64,000 bases of DNA. Origin: Azonexus sp. (GTDB lineage Bacteria > Pseudomonadota > Gammaproteobacteria > Burkholderiales > Rhodocyclaceae). Positions 17,670 to 27,182 of the stretch are shown one piece after another (position 1 is the stretch's first letter; the number at the start of each line of letters is the position of its first letter). The position numbers and the translations under genes are program-made. Where the stretch lies: NCBI GenBank assembly GCA_017983615.1, contig JAGOBB010000001.1:310001-374000 (forward strand), read 5' to 3'. The notes beneath the pieces were generated by a model. The model worked only from the letters and a program-made list of their open reading frames with translations. It was not told the DNA's origin and searched no databases.

Positions 17670-20423
17670 ATGCAGAAGAATCTCCTGCGCCAGCTAAAAC
17701 GCAGCATCGGGATCGGCAGCGAGTCCGAACTCGCGGACCTGCTGGCCACGATGAAAGCCGCTGCGACAGCGGCCGACCCCGCCCTGCAAGCGGTCCTGAG
17801 GGGATTTGGCGACCTGCTGACCCGGATCGATTCCAGCTATGAGCAATATGAGCGGGATCTCGATCTGCGCACGCGCAGCCTTGAACTTTCCTCGTCCGAG
17901 CTGTCGGAAAGCAACGAACAGCTCCGCTTGTCGTTGGCCGCCCGGGAACATGCTCTGCGCTCACTGCGCGAGACAGTCCGCGACCTGCTGCCGGAAACTC
18001 AGGGCAGCGGACACTCTGATACGCTGGCCGACGAGGATATCGACGCGCTTTCAAGGCGCATCGCCAGTCTTGTTGCCGAGAGCGAACTCGGCCGCCGTGA
18101 ACTGGCCAATCAGAAATTTGCCCTTGATCAACATGCGATCGTTAGCATTACCGATACAGCCGGCATCATTCTTTATGCCAACGATCGCTTTTGCGAGATC
18201 AGCGGATACGCCAGAGAAGAGCTGATCGGCCAGAATCACCGCATCGTCAATTCCGGCCTCCACCCGGCGGAATTGTTTCGCGACATGTGGCACACCATCT
18301 TGGGTGGTCAAGTCTGGCGGGGTGAAATCTGCAACCGCGCCCGTGACGGCCATCTCTACTGGGTCAGCGCCACCATCGTGCCACTGGTCAACTCGAGAGG
18401 GGTGCCGGAACAGTACATCGCCATCAGGACCGATATTTCCGACCGCAAGCGAATGGAAGCGCAGCTTTCCGAGCAATTGCATCTGGTCGAGGAACTGATC
18501 GAGGCAATTCCGCTCCCGGTCTACCTGAAGGATACCCAGGGCCGATACATCCGCCTCAACCGAGCCTTCGAGCAGTTCTTTCACGTCCGCCGCGCAGATT
18601 ACATCGGCCGTACGCTGCACGATCTACTGCCACCGGAAGACGCCCGCGTACACGTTGAGAAGGACGCCGATCTGTTCGCCGCCAAAGGCACGCAATCCTA
18701 TGAGGCCATGGTGCATAGCCGCGACGGCGAGATTCACGACGCGATCTACCGCAAGGCCGTACTGACCCGTCGGGACGGAAGCGTTTCCGGCCTGCTCGGC
18801 GTTATTGTCGATATCACCGACCGCAAGCAAGCCGAACGCGAAGTCATGCGCGCCAAAGAGGTTGCCGAGGCTGCCAGCAGGGCAAAAAGCGATTTCCTTG
18901 CCAACATGAGCCACGAGATCCGGACGCCGATGAACGGTGTAATTGGCATGACCGACCTCGCCCTCGATACGGACCTGACGGCCGAGCAAAGGGAATATCT
19001 GAGCATCGCCAAGTCGTCTGCCGAATCCCTGCTGACGGTGATTAACGACATCCTCGATTTTTCGAAGATCGAAGCGGGCAAGCTACTGGTCGAAAGCATA
19101 TCGTTCGATCTTCATCGCCTGATCGCCGACGCCTTGAAGCCATTAGCCATGCGTGCCCATGAAAAGGGTATCGAATTGATCAGCGAGGTCATCCACAACG
19201 TACCGCGCTTTGTACAGGGCGATCCCAGCCGAATCAGGCAGGTGCTGGTCAATCTGGTCGGCAATGCCATCAAGTTCACCGATGCCGGCGAAATCGCGCT
19301 GACCACCGACCTGATGCAGCTTCAAGGCGGACACGCCATCGTCCATTTCGCCGTGCGCGACACCGGCATCGGTATCGCTGCGGCCAAGCAGGAACTGATC
19401 TTCGAAGCCTTTTCGCAGGAAGACACCTCGACTACGCGCAAATACGGCGGAACCGGCCTCGGGCTTTCCATCTGTCGTCGCCTCGTCGAATTGATGGGTG
19501 GCAGGATGTGGCTGCACAGCCAGTTGGGCGAAGGCAGCACCTTCCATTTCTCGGTCGAACTGCAACTCTCGGCGCAATCTGTGTCGGAACCGGCCAGCCA
19601 GATTTCCCTCGCGGGCCGGCACATTCTCGTCGTGGACGACAATGCCACCAACCGGCGCATCCTCTGCAGCATGCTGGGCAACCTCGGCGCACAATTGGCA
19701 GACGCAGCGAGCGGTCAGGAGGCCCTGCTAATGATGCGCCAAGGAAATCTCGGCTTCGACTGCATTCTGCTTGACGCGCAAATGCCGGAAATGGATGGCT
19801 ACGAGTTGGCCGTTCGGCTGAAACAGGAACACCCTGATCTGCCGCCGATGTTGATGCTTTCTTCCGGCGCCCTGCGTGGCGATGCCCAGCGCTGCCAGGA
19901 GTCCGGCATCGCCGGCTTTTTTGCCAAACCTATCTCGGCCGAAGAATTGTTGGCGGCGCTTAGTCAGGCCCTGGATACAACAATCAAGTCAGCACCCCAA
20001 GTCGGCAATTTGATCACCCGTCACTCGCTGCGCGAGTCGCAGCCGTCGCTGAACATCCTGCTCGTGGAAGACCACCCGACCAACCAGAAGCTGGCACTCG
20101 GACTGCTCGAAAAATGGGGGCACCTGGCGACCCTCGCACAGAACGGCCAGGAGGCCGTCGACATCCTCGACAGACATTCCTTCGACGTCATCCTGATGGA
20201 CATGCAAATGCCAGTCATGGGTGGTATCGAAGCCACTGAGCGCATTCGCCATCGAGAGACCGAGCTCAACCTGCCGCGCACACCAATTATTGCGATGACC
20301 GCCGCTGCCATGCAGGATGACCGCGATGCCTGCCTGGCAGCCGGCATGGACGACTACCTGTCGAAGCCGATTAAAGTCAGGGAACTGCAGGAAAAACTCC
20401 TCTCCTATTGCCGAAGCCACTGA
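17670..20423 (+). CDS. hybrid sensor histidine kinase (PAS-PAS-HisKA-HATPase-REC-REC)
   Basis: A 917-residue cytosolic kinase with no membrane segment. Order: N-terminal helical region with a coiled coil (about 1-145), PAS with PAC (about 150-265), second PAS (about 270-390), HisKA with phospho-acceptor H415 in [11 protein letters not shown], HATPase with GTGLGLSI, then two receiver domains with phospho-acceptors D702 ([11 protein letters not shown]) and D844 ([11 protein letters not shown]). No HPt domain is fused, so a separate phosphotransfer protein is expected. The FIST gene lies 10 bp upstream, the arrangement of NosP with NahK-type kinases. Output is unknown; biofilm or c-di-GMP control is common for relatives. 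Confidence 0.9.
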   Translation: MQKNLLRQLKRSIGIGSESELADLLATMKAAATAADPALQAVLRGFGDLLTRIDSSYEQYERDLDLRTRSLELSSSELSESNEQLRLSLAAREHALRSLRETVRDLLPETQGSGHSDTLADEDIDALSRRIASLVAESELGRRELANQKFALDQHAIVSITDTAGIILYANDRFCEISGYAREELIGQNHRIVNSGLHPAELFRDMWHTILGGQVWRGEICNRARDGHLYWVSATIVPLVNSRGVPEQYIAIRTDISDRKRMEAQLSEQLHLVEELIEAIPLPVYLKDTQGRYIRLNRAFEQFFHVRRADYIGRTLHDLLPPEDARVHVEKDADLFAAKGTQSYEAMVHSRDGEIHDAIYRKAVLTRRDGSVSGLLGVIVDITDRKQAEREVMRAKEVAEAASRAKSDFLANMSHEIRTPMNGVIGMTDLALDTDLTAEQREYLSIAKSSAESLLTVINDILDFSKIEAGKLLVESISFDLHRLIADALKPLAMRAHEKGIELISEVIHNVPRFVQGDPSRIRQVLVNLVGNAIKFTDAGEIALTTDLMQLQGGHAIVHFAVRDTGIGIAAAKQELIFEAFSQEDTSTTRKYGGTGLGLSICRRLVELMGGRMWLHSQLGEGSTFHFSVELQLSAQSVSEPASQISLAGRHILVVDDNATNRRILCSMLGNLGAQLADAASGQEALLMMRQGNLGFDCILLDAQMPEMDGYELAVRLKQEHPDLPPMLMLSSGALRGDAQRCQESGIAGFFAKPISAEELLAALSQALDTTIKSAPQVGNLITRHSLRESQPSLNILLVEDHPTNQKLALGLLEKWGHLATLAQNGQEAVDILDRHSFDVILMDMQMPVMGGIEATERIRHRETELNLPRTPIIAMTAAAMQDDRDACLAAGMDDYLSKPIKVRELQEKLLSYCRSH

Positions 20424-20464
20424 TTTGCATGAGAAAAATGGCATTTCGTCGGCCAAGACAATGT

Positions 20465-20498
20465 AAAATTGCCGTTTTTTCCCGCTGACCGTAGCATT
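20465..20498 (-). repeat. dispersed core-plus-tract element, copy 3 (upstream of ttcA)
   Basis: Read on the minus strand: AATGCTACGGTCA (20498-20486, one mismatch at the last base), GCGGG, six A, CGGC, AATTTT. It is intergenic, 56 bp before the ttcA start. Confidence 0.75.
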
Positions 20499-20553
20499 CC
20501 GGATTCTACCCGGATTGTGGCGCTCACCCCGGGCACACGGACCCTCTGGCGCA

Positions 20554-21417
20554 ATGACAAGCTCGAACACCCTGCAAAAACTTCGCAAATCCCTGGAGAG
20601 TCGCACCGGCAAGGCGATCATCGACTACAACATGATCGAGGATGGCGACACCGTACTTGTCTGTGTGTCAGGCGGCAAGGATTCCTACACCCTGCTAGCT
20701 ATGCTGATGGCCCTGCAGCAGCGTGCCCCGGTCAAGTTCCGGCTGATCGCGATGAACCTCGACCAGAAGCAGCCGGGCTTTCCCGCCGACATCCTGCCCC
20801 GGTATTTCGAATCTATCGGCATCGAACACCGTATCGTCGAGGCCGACACCTATTCGCTCGTCAAGGAAAAGATTCCGGAAGGCAAGACGACCTGCTCACT
20901 CTGTTCTCGCCTGCGCCGCGGCATCATCTACCGCACCGCCAAGGAACTCGGCGCCAACAAGATTGCCCTCGGCCATCACCGCGACGACATGGTGCACACG
21001 CTGTTCCTCAACCTGCTGTTCGGTGGCAAGGTCAAGGCCATGCCGCCCAAGCTGGTCACCGACGACAAGGCTCACATCGTGATCCGTCCGCTGGCCTATT
21101 GCGCCGAAGCCGACATCGCCCGCTTTGCCCGCGGCATGGAATTCCCGATCATTCCTTGCAACCTCTGCGGTTCACAGGACAACCTGCAGCGGCAGAAGAT
21201 TCGAGAAATGATGCAGGACTGGGACAAGCGCTACCCTGGCCGTACGGAATCGGTATTCACGGCCATGCAAAATATTGTTCCCTCCCACCTCGCAGACAAA
21301 GCGCTCTTCGACTTCCCGGGCTTGACACTGAACACGCCTGTCGCAGAGGGCGATATCGCCTTCGACAACCCAGAAATGCCAATGATGGGAACCATCCAAT
21401 TACGCCAAACCGCATAA
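20554..21417 (+). CDS. ttcA: tRNA 2-thiocytidine(32) synthetase
   Basis: A 287-residue enzyme that thiolates C32 in some tRNAs. The ATP-pyrophosphatase P-loop SGGKDS is at 39-44. The two Cys pairs that hold the [4Fe-4S] cluster or act in catalysis are visible (CSLCSR and CNLCGS). [15 protein letters not shown] is the family signature. The ATG at 20554 is chosen because the conserved region ([14 protein letters not shown]) starts soon after; the longer frame runs into the upstream repeat. Confidence 0.93.
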   Translation: MTSSNTLQKLRKSLESRTGKAIIDYNMIEDGDTVLVCVSGGKDSYTLLAMLMALQQRAPVKFRLIAMNLDQKQPGFPADILPRYFESIGIEHRIVEADTYSLVKEKIPEGKTTCSLCSRLRRGIIYRTAKELGANKIALGHHRDDMVHTLFLNLLFGGKVKAMPPKLVTDDKAHIVIRPLAYCAEADIARFARGMEFPIIPCNLCGSQDNLQRQKIREMMQDWDKRYPGRTESVFTAMQNIVPSHLADKALFDFPGLTLNTPVAEGDIAFDNPEMPMMGTIQLRQTA

Positions 21418-21462
21418 TGCATTCGGCGTGAGGTCATCATATAATCGGCCTGTTCAACAATT

Positions 21463-22383
21463 ATGGATACGCGGCGGGCGATGAGTTCCACGCAACGCAA
21501 ACTGATCGTGATGTTCGCCGATGTCTCCGGCAGTACCGCCTTGTTTGAGCGGCTCGGCGACAAGGAGGCGATGCATGCCGTCGAGCGCTGCCTGAAGCGT
21601 ATGAAGCGCTCAGTCGACGGCTACAAGGGCAGAACGGTCCAGATCGTCGGTGACGAATTGCTCGGCGCTTTCGAGTCCGGCGAAGAAGCCTGCCAGGCCG
21701 CCATTGACATGCAGCAGCGTATCGCCGATCTGCCCCCTGTATCGGGTCTCAAGCTGACCATCCGCATCGGCCTTCACGTCGGAACGGTTGCCGACGATGG
21801 TGAAAAATTGACCGGACCGGCCATTACCACTGCTGCCCGCATCGCTGGCCTTGCCCGACGCGACCAGATTCTTTGCAGCTCACTGATGGTTGAAGAACTA
21901 CCACAGCCCAGCGTCATCACGGCCGACCCCATGCCCAAGCTTGGCACCATCGCAGAAGAGGGTGTCGCACTGCCGCTATTCCAGATTCACTGGCCCAGCT
22001 ATCAGGGTGCCGGCTCAATGCCGCACTCGACCTTCGGTGCGAACAACAGCGGCATGGCCGTCGAGCGTCTCTGTGTTCGCTACCGCGGCAAGGCTTTCCT
22101 GCTCGACGATAAAACGCCGGTCCTGACTATCGGGCGCGATCTAGCCAACAAACTGGTCGTTGATGACCGCAAGGCCTCGCGCCAGCATGCCCGTGTCGAA
22201 CGACGCGCCGATGGATACTATCTGGTGGACACCAGCACTAACGGTACCTTTGTCGTACTCTCCGGGCGCCAGGAAGTGATGATCCGCCGCCACGAGCTCC
22301 ATCTGGACGGCAAGGGCCGGATCAGCTTCGGCAATTCCGGCAACGATCCCCTGGTCGATATCGCCGAGTTCGAGCGCCTGTAA
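21463..22383 (+). CDS. class III nucleotidyl cyclase-like protein with C-terminal FHA domain
   Basis: A 306-residue soluble protein. The N-terminal cyclase domain (about 13-170) has the two metal aspartates, D20 in FADVSGST and D64 in IVGDELLGAF. The C-terminal FHA domain (about 205-300) has GRDLANKLVVDD, SRQHARVE and TNGTFV, the phosphothreonine-binding signature. In the expected transition-state motif GxxVNxAAR the Asn is Thr (T122) while the Arg (R126) is kept, so activity may be altered or lost. An internal start at 21481 is possible. A strong inverted repeat follows the stop. Confidence 0.85.
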   Translation: MDTRRAMSSTQRKLIVMFADVSGSTALFERLGDKEAMHAVERCLKRMKRSVDGYKGRTVQIVGDELLGAFESGEEACQAAIDMQQRIADLPPVSGLKLTIRIGLHVGTVADDGEKLTGPAITTAARIAGLARRDQILCSSLMVEELPQPSVITADPMPKLGTIAEEGVALPLFQIHWPSYQGAGSMPHSTFGANNSGMAVERLCVRYRGKAFLLDDKTPVLTIGRDLANKLVVDDRKASRQHARVERRADGYYLVDTSTNGTFVVLSGRQEVMIRRHELHLDGKGRISFGNSGNDPLVDIAEFERL

Positions 22384-22387
22384 ACGA

Positions 22388-22415
22388 AATTCGGCCGCCC
22401 TCGAGCGGCCGAATT
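22388..22415. terminator. inverted repeat between convergent genes, possible bidirectional terminator
   Basis: Perfect 11 bp stem AATTCGGCCGC with a six-base loop, just after the cyclase-FHA stop and before the end of the convergent psiF-like gene. No clear T-run follows, so termination would depend on the strong stem. Confidence 0.6.
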
Positions 22416-22436
22416 CGTGGTTCTAAGATGCTTGAA

Positions 22437-22694
22437 TTACTTGGCGGCGGCGTCCGCCACGCACTTCTTCATGAAACTGTTCTTGGCTGCGCCAGCCAGC
22501 TTCTTTTCCTTGGCAGTTGCAGCGCAGGCCGCATTTTCCGGAGGCGAACCGGCATCTGCCGTGCATTTCTTCATGAAGCTGTTCTTGGCTGCGCCGGCCA
22601 GCTTCTTCTCGGCAGCCCGCGCAGCACAATCGTCGGCGGCGTAAACGTTCGATGCGGCAAACGCGACGAGCATCAATCCGATCAGTTTCTTCAT
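22437..22694 (-). CDS. PsiF-repeat secreted protein
   Basis: An 85-residue protein with a signal peptide (1-19) and two PsiF repeats, each with the pattern C-x-A-x2-K-K-L-A-G-A-A-K-N-S-F-M-K-K-C. The two repeats are nearly identical at the DNA level too, which points to a recent duplication or gene conversion. PsiF was named in E. coli as phosphate-starvation inducible; its function is unknown. A Shine-Dalgarno AAGGGGA lies upstream of the ATG at 22694. Confidence 0.85.
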   Translation of the reverse strand: MKKLIGLMLVAFAASNVYAADDCAARAAEKKLAGAAKNSFMKKCTADAGSPPENAACAATAKEKKLAGAAKNSFMKKCVADAAAK

Positions 22695-22740
22695 TGAATG
22701 TCCCCTTGGTTGGTTGAAATACCAACGTACTATCAGTCAA

Positions 22741-23676
22741 TCACGCGTCATCGTCAAGCATGACGCGCTGCTGACGATCCATGAAATCCTGCATGCTGTC
22801 GATCCCTCGCAACTGCAAGATGGTGTTGCGCACGGCTGCCTCAAGAAGAACCGCGAGGTTACGGCCGGCCGCCACCGGAATGACCACCTTGCGGATCGGT
22901 ACACCAAGCACCTCGTGCGTCTGCGCGTCCAGTGGCAGGCGGGGCGCATCGACTGCCGTCGAAGTTTTCTGCAGATGGACCATCAGTTTCAGCTTCATTT
23001 TGCGGCGCGAGGCCGTTTCGCCGAAAATGGTACGGATATTGAGCAGGCCCAGTCCTCGCACTTCCAGAAAATCACGCAACATGCCGGGACAGCGGCCTTC
23101 GATCGTTGTGGGAGCGATCCGGGCCATCTCCACGACATCGTCGGCTACCAGACCATGGCCCCGCGAAATCAGTTCGAGCGCCAGTTCCGACTTGCCGACG
23201 CCGGAATCGCCGGTGATCAGAATCCCCATGCCAAGCACGTCCATGAAGACACCGTGCAGGCTGACGGTATTGGCCAGACGGGCCGACAAATAGATGCGGA
23301 GCAAATCGATCACCGCCGAACACGGCTTGGGTGAATAGATCAGTGGCGTTCCCGACTGGGTACAGATTTCAACCAGTTGCGGCGGCGGTACGAGACCGTC
23401 AGCCACGATGATCGCCGGCGGCTGGGCGGTGAGCAGATCGGTAAACATGTGCCCGAACCTGCGCTCGGCCATGCGCATGGCCCATTCGTATTCGGCCAGG
23501 CCCATGACCTGAAGGCGTTCCGGGTGAATGATGTTGATGTGACCAACGAGATCCGCGCCATAGTTGTTGGAGCCCTTGATCTCGATTCGACGATCCGTCT
23601 GGTGACTGCTCGCCCAGTTCAGCAACAGCTTTTCACGGTTGTCCTCGTAAAGCTGAACCAGGCTGACGTGGCGCAC
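22741..23676 (-). CDS. hprK: HPr kinase/phosphorylase
   Basis: A 311-residue bifunctional enzyme that phosphorylates and dephosphorylates HPr on serine. The P-loop GDSGVGKS is at 156-163, followed by the HPrK/P signature EVRGLGLLNIR. Length is normal. It lies 9 bp below ptsN; together with hpf and rpoN this is the standard proteobacterial nitrogen-PTS neighbourhood. HPr itself (ptsH) is not in the window. Confidence 0.94.
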   Translation of the reverse strand: MRHVSLVQLYEDNREKLLLNWASSHQTDRRIEIKGSNNYGADLVGHINIIHPERLQVMGLAEYEWAMRMAERRFGHMFTDLLTAQPPAIIVADGLVPPPQLVEICTQSGTPLIYSPKPCSAVIDLLRIYLSARLANTVSLHGVFMDVLGMGILITGDSGVGKSELALELISRGHGLVADDVVEMARIAPTTIEGRCPGMLRDFLEVRGLGLLNIRTIFGETASRRKMKLKLMVHLQKTSTAVDAPRLPLDAQTHEVLGVPIRKVVIPVAAGRNLAVLLEAAVRNTILQLRGIDSMQDFMDRQQRVMLDDDA

Positions 23677-23685
23677 GAGCGTCGC

Positions 23686-24132
23686 TCAGCCCTGGAAAAG
23701 TGCAACAATGGCCGCCGGATCAGGAGCAGCCTGCAATTTCTCGCGGAATGTCCGCTCCGAAAAACGCTGGGCCAACTCCGACAGAATCTGCAAATGTTGC
23801 TCGGTGGCCTGCTCGGGCACCAACAAAACGAACAACAGGTCAACCGGGCGGCCGTCGGGCGAATCAAACGGCACCGGGTTGGCAAGGCGCAGGAATGCGC
23901 CCACCGCCTGCTTGAGTCCCTTGATGCGCCCGTGCGGAATGGCGACACCCTGCCCGAGGCCCGTGGAGCCGAGCTTCTCGCGGGCAAACAGGCTGTCGAA
24001 AATCGTTGACCGGGCGAGTCCAAGCCTGGCTTCAAACAGCATGCCGGCTTGTTCGAATACCCGCTTTTTGCTGCTGGCATCAAGGTCCAGCAGCACCTGC
24101 TCGGCGGATAGTAGATTGGCTAGGGGGTTCAT
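23686..24132 (-). CDS. ptsN: PTS IIA-like nitrogen regulatory protein
   Basis: A 148-residue EIIA-Ntr protein, the phosphate acceptor of the nitrogen phosphotransferase system. The phospho-histidine is H67 in AIPHGRI. The full domain is present (GQGVAIPHGR, VDLLFVLLVPEQ, LLAELAQ-like end). It lies below rpoN and hpf, separated from hpf by a stem-loop at 24151-24175, and directly above hprK. Confidence 0.93.
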   Translation of the reverse strand: MNPLANLLSAEQVLLDLDASSKKRVFEQAGMLFEARLGLARSTIFDSLFAREKLGSTGLGQGVAIPHGRIKGLKQAVGAFLRLANPVPFDSPDGRPVDLLFVLLVPEQATEQHLQILSELAQRFSERTFREKLQAAPDPAAIVALFQG

Positions 24133-24150
24133 AGGATGGTGGAATTCAAG

Positions 24151-24175
24151 GGCCGTAGCCTTGGTCGCTACGGCC
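24151..24175. terminator. stem-loop between hpf and ptsN
   Basis: GGCCGTAGC, a seven-base loop, then GCTACGGCC: a perfect 9 bp stem. No T-run follows on the minus strand, so it may be an attenuator or mRNA-stability element. Each arm contains GCTACGG, seven bases of the dispersed core, in inverted orientation. Confidence 0.5.
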
Positions 24176-24184
24176 GGTCAGCGC

Positions 24185-24508
24185 TTATTCAGCGGCATGA
24201 AGTCCAGGCTTGTCACCACGATGGTGGTCCTGGATCTTTTGCTTGTACTTCTGAACCTGACGGTCCAGCTTGTCGAACATGGCGTCGATGGCGGCATAGA
24301 GATCATCGCCGGACTCCTCGACATGCATGTCCTTGCCGGGCACGTGCACGGTCACTTCCGCCTTTTGCTTAAGTTTCTCGACGGACAGAACCACATTGAC
24401 ACCAGTCACTTTGTCGAAATGGCGGACAACGGGATCCAGCTTGTTTTCCACGTATTCGCGCAGTGCGGGGGTAACTTCGATGTGGTGACCACTGATCTGC
24501 AGATTCAT
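24185..24508 (-). CDS. hpf: ribosome hibernation promoting factor (short HPF/RaiA family)
   Basis: A 107-residue protein of the S30AE family that binds the 30S subunit and promotes ribosome dimerisation in stationary phase. It begins [20 protein letters not shown], as usual for the family, with the conserved [18 protein letters not shown] segment near 68-85. It lacks the long C-terminal extension of the other HPF type. It follows rpoN by 14 bp and precedes a stem-loop. Confidence 0.93.
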   Translation of the reverse strand: MNLQISGHHIEVTPALREYVENKLDPVVRHFDKVTGVNVVLSVEKLKQKAEVTVHVPGKDMHVEESGDDLYAAIDAMFDKLDRQVQKYKQKIQDHHRGDKPGLHAAE

Positions 24509-24522
24509 TTTTTCTCCTCTCT

Positions 24523-25992
24523 CTACAGGGTCTTGCGTAAATTGACCGGCGGGATGTTGAGCGACTCGCGGTATTTTGCAACCGTCCGTCGGGCAACCAC
24601 GATTCCCTGCTGGCCAAGTATTTCGGATAATTGACTATCCGACAAGGGCTTCTTTCCATCCTCGGCCGCGATCAATTGCTTGATCAAGGCACGAATGGCC
24701 GTGGCAGAACAGGCACCGCCGGTATCGGTGGCGACATGGCTGCCAAAGAAGTATTTCAGTTCAAAAATGCCGCGCGGCGTCGCCATGTACTTCTGGCTGG
24801 TCACGCGCGATACGGTCGATTCGTGCAGGCCGAGAATATCGGCGATTTCGCGCAAGACCAGCGGACGCATGGCCACTTCGCCATGCTCGAAAAACTGCCG
24901 CTGGCGATCAACGATAGCCTGCGTCACACGATGAATGGTGTCGAAGCGCTGCTGGACGTTCTTGATCAGCCAGCGCGCCTCCTGCAGTTGCGTAGACAGG
25001 TTGCCATTGCCGCGCCGCTGTTTGGCCAGGATTTCGGCATACAGGCGGTTGATGCGCAGCCGCGGGTAGGCATCCGGATTGATATACGCCGTCCACTTGC
25101 CCTTCAGTTTCTTGACGATCACGTCGGGCGTTATGTAGCGCGCCTCGATCTGGGCATAGCCGGCACCCGGCCGGGGATTCAGGCTGGTGATGAGCGAATG
25201 CGCCGCCTTCAGGTCTTCGTCATCGCAACCCGTCAGGCGGCGAATCTTGGCGAAATCCCTGGCTGCGAGCAGATCCAGATGTTTTTGGACGATCGTCAGG
25301 GCCAGTGTGCGATCCGGGCTGATCGGCAGCACCTTGAGTTGCAGCGCCAGGCATTCCTGCAGGTTACGCGCGCCGATGCCGGTCGGATCGAAGTTCTGGA
25401 TATGGTGAAGGGCGATTTCAAGCTCTTCTAGCTCGATCTCGTACTCGGGCGGCAGCGTTTCCCACAGTTCCGGCAGCGATGCCGACAGATAGCCATCATC
25501 GTCCAGCGCTTCAATGAGGAAGCGCACCAGGCTACGGTCGCGCTCGGAAACCTGGGTCATGCCCAGCTGCCAGCCGAGGTGGTCCCGCAGGCTTACGTTG
25601 GCGGCATGGACGTCATGCGAGTCGCTGTCATCGTCCTCATCGCGGCCTGCACCGCTGAAAGTGCCGGCATCGGAAGTCCAGCGGTCATCGTCAACATCGG
25701 ACGGCGCCGTCGGAATGTCCTGTTCGCGCTCCTCGCGGGCATCCCGCTCTTCACGTTCGGCCTTCTGTTCACGTTCCCCTTCCGTGGACTGCGGGGAATC
25801 AAATTGCTGCGCCCCGGAGAAATTGTCGCCGCCATGTTCGTCCTCACGCTCCAGCATGGGATTCTCGAGCAGGTAGCGCTCGATTTCCTGCTGCATCTCG
25901 ACCGTCGACAACTGAAGAAGCTTGATCGACTGCTGGAGCTGAGGCGTCAGCGCCAGGTGCTGGGATAGTTTTAGTTGGAGTGCCGGCTTCAT
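24523..25992 (-). CDS. rpoN: RNA polymerase sigma-54 factor
   Basis: A 489-residue sigma factor for nitrogen, motility and stress promoters that need activator ATPases. The N-terminal activator region ([20 protein letters not shown], residues about 7-26), an acidic linker rich in Glu, Asp and Arg (about 60-110), the core-binding region, and the C-terminal RpoN box [10 protein letters not shown] (467-476) are all present. It lies 27 bp below lptB and 14 bp above hpf. Confidence 0.95.
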   Translation of the reverse strand: MKPALQLKLSQHLALTPQLQQSIKLLQLSTVEMQQEIERYLLENPMLEREDEHGGDNFSGAQQFDSPQSTEGEREQKAEREERDAREEREQDIPTAPSDVDDDRWTSDAGTFSGAGRDEDDDSDSHDVHAANVSLRDHLGWQLGMTQVSERDRSLVRFLIEALDDDGYLSASLPELWETLPPEYEIELEELEIALHHIQNFDPTGIGARNLQECLALQLKVLPISPDRTLALTIVQKHLDLLAARDFAKIRRLTGCDDEDLKAAHSLITSLNPRPGAGYAQIEARYITPDVIVKKLKGKWTAYINPDAYPRLRINRLYAEILAKQRRGNGNLSTQLQEARWLIKNVQQRFDTIHRVTQAIVDRQRQFFEHGEVAMRPLVLREIADILGLHESTVSRVTSQKYMATPRGIFELKYFFGSHVATDTGGACSATAIRALIKQLIAAEDGKKPLSDSQLSEILGQQGIVVARRTVAKYRESLNIPPVNLRKTL

Positions 25993-26019
25993 CGGTTGGG
26001 GTCAGGTACGGTGCATCGG

Positions 26020-26754
26020 TCAGAGCTTGAAGTGCTCGCCGAGATAAACCTTCCGTACGCTTTCATTATTCACGATTTCGGCCGGCCGTCCAGCAGCAAG
26101 TACGTTTCCGGCGTTGATGATGTAGGCGTGGTCACAGATGCCCAGCGTTTCGCGCACGTTGTGATCGGTGATCAGCACACCGATGCCGCGCTCCTTGAGG
26201 AAACGGATGATCTTCTGGATTTCGAGCACGGCGATCGGGTCGACGCCGGCGAAAGGTTCGTCAAGCAGGATGAAACGCGGATTGGTCGCCAGGGCACGGG
26301 CAATTTCGACGCGCCGCCGCTCACCGCCGGACAGCGCCGAGGCATTGACGTGGCGGACATGGCCGACGTGCAGTTCGGCGAGCAGGCCTTCCAGGCGGTC
26401 ATTGAGCTCATTCTCTGGCAGCTTCAGCAACTCGAGGACGGCACGGATGTTTTCCTCGACGTTAAGCTTGCGGAAGACCGACGCCTCCTGCGGCAGGTAG
26501 GACAGGCCGAGGCGAGCCCGGCTGTGCATCGCCTGATGGGTCAGGCGCTCGTCGTCGATATAGACCTCGCCGCCGTCGGTCGCCACCAGCCCGACAATCA
26601 TGTAGAAGCACGTAGTCTTGCCAGCGCCATTTGGGCCGAGCAGGCCGACGACTTCGCCGGACTTGACCTCGAAGGAAACGTCCTCGACGACCGTCCGCGC
26701 CTTGTAGCGCTTCTTCAGGTTATGGGCCGAAAGCGTGGCGACTGGGGCATTCAT
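26020..26754 (-). CDS. lptB: LPS export ABC transporter ATP-binding protein
   Basis: A 244-residue cytosolic ATPase of the Lpt machine that moves LPS to the outer membrane. Walker A GPNGAGKT at 40-47, signature ALSGGERRR near 142, Walker [12 protein letters not shown]. The family end YLGEHFKL is present. lptA and lptC, which usually precede lptB, are absent; instead lptB is ATGA-coupled to recX upstream. Confidence 0.93.
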   Translation of the reverse strand: MNAPVATLSAHNLKKRYKARTVVEDVSFEVKSGEVVGLLGPNGAGKTTCFYMIVGLVATDGGEVYIDDERLTHQAMHSRARLGLSYLPQEASVFRKLNVEENIRAVLELLKLPENELNDRLEGLLAELHVGHVRHVNASALSGGERRRVEIARALATNPRFILLDEPFAGVDPIAVLEIQKIIRFLKERGIGVLITDHNVRETLGICDHAYIINAGNVLAAGRPAEIVNNESVRKVYLGEHFKL

Positions 26755-27182
26755 TGATCAACTCCGCGCATGGCCCGGCGAATGGCTTCACCGGAAAAGC
26801 CGCGATATTGCAGGAAACGCATCTGTTTGGCACGCTCTTCGGGCGATGCCGGCGGCCGGCCAAATTTTTTTGCCCAAATGGCCCGGCAACGCTCAGTCTC
26901 GTCGCCGGCTTCGGGCAGGGCCGTTGCAATGTCTTCGTCGCCAACGCCTTTTTGCCGCAATTCCTGCTTCAACCGGGCATTGCCGTAGCGGCTGCCACGC
27001 GCCACGACGCGTTGGGCGGCGTAGCGCTCGTCGGAGAGCAGGCGTTCGGTTTGCAGGGTGGCAAGCACGGCGTCGAGTTCTTCTTCGGATTCGGCATGGG
27101 CGGCGAGCTTGCTCTTCAACTCCGCCCGGCTGTAGTCGCGCCGGGTCAGGAGTTGCAGGGCCAGCACGCGCAGATTAGGCAT
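26751..27182 (-). CDS. recX: RecX regulatory protein
   Basis: A 143-residue RecX protein, a helical modulator that blocks RecA filament extension. Helical repeats include [13 protein letters not shown] and [13 protein letters not shown] and the end [12 protein letters not shown]. It overlaps recA by 8 bp upstream and lptB by 4 bp downstream, so it is translationally coupled to both. Confidence 0.9.
   Translation of the reverse strand: MPNLRVLALQLLTRRDYSRAELKSKLAAHAESEEELDAVLATLQTERLLSDERYAAQRVVARGSRYGNARLKQELRQKGVGDEDIATALPEAGDETERCRAIWAKKFGRPPASPEERAKQMRFLQYRGFSGEAIRRAMRGVDQ

Noticed and set aside
25528-25545. GGCTACGGTCG in rpoN, a partial match to the dispersed core
   Set aside because: It has no downstream A/T tracts, is read in a different frame from all other coding copies, and falls in a well-conserved rpoN segment ([10 protein letters not shown]), so chance is enough.
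26860-26900. A7/T7-rich segment with GGCC in recX, resembling the tract half of the dispersed element
   Set aside because: It encodes a conserved RecX segment (WAKKFGRP) and there is no core nearby.
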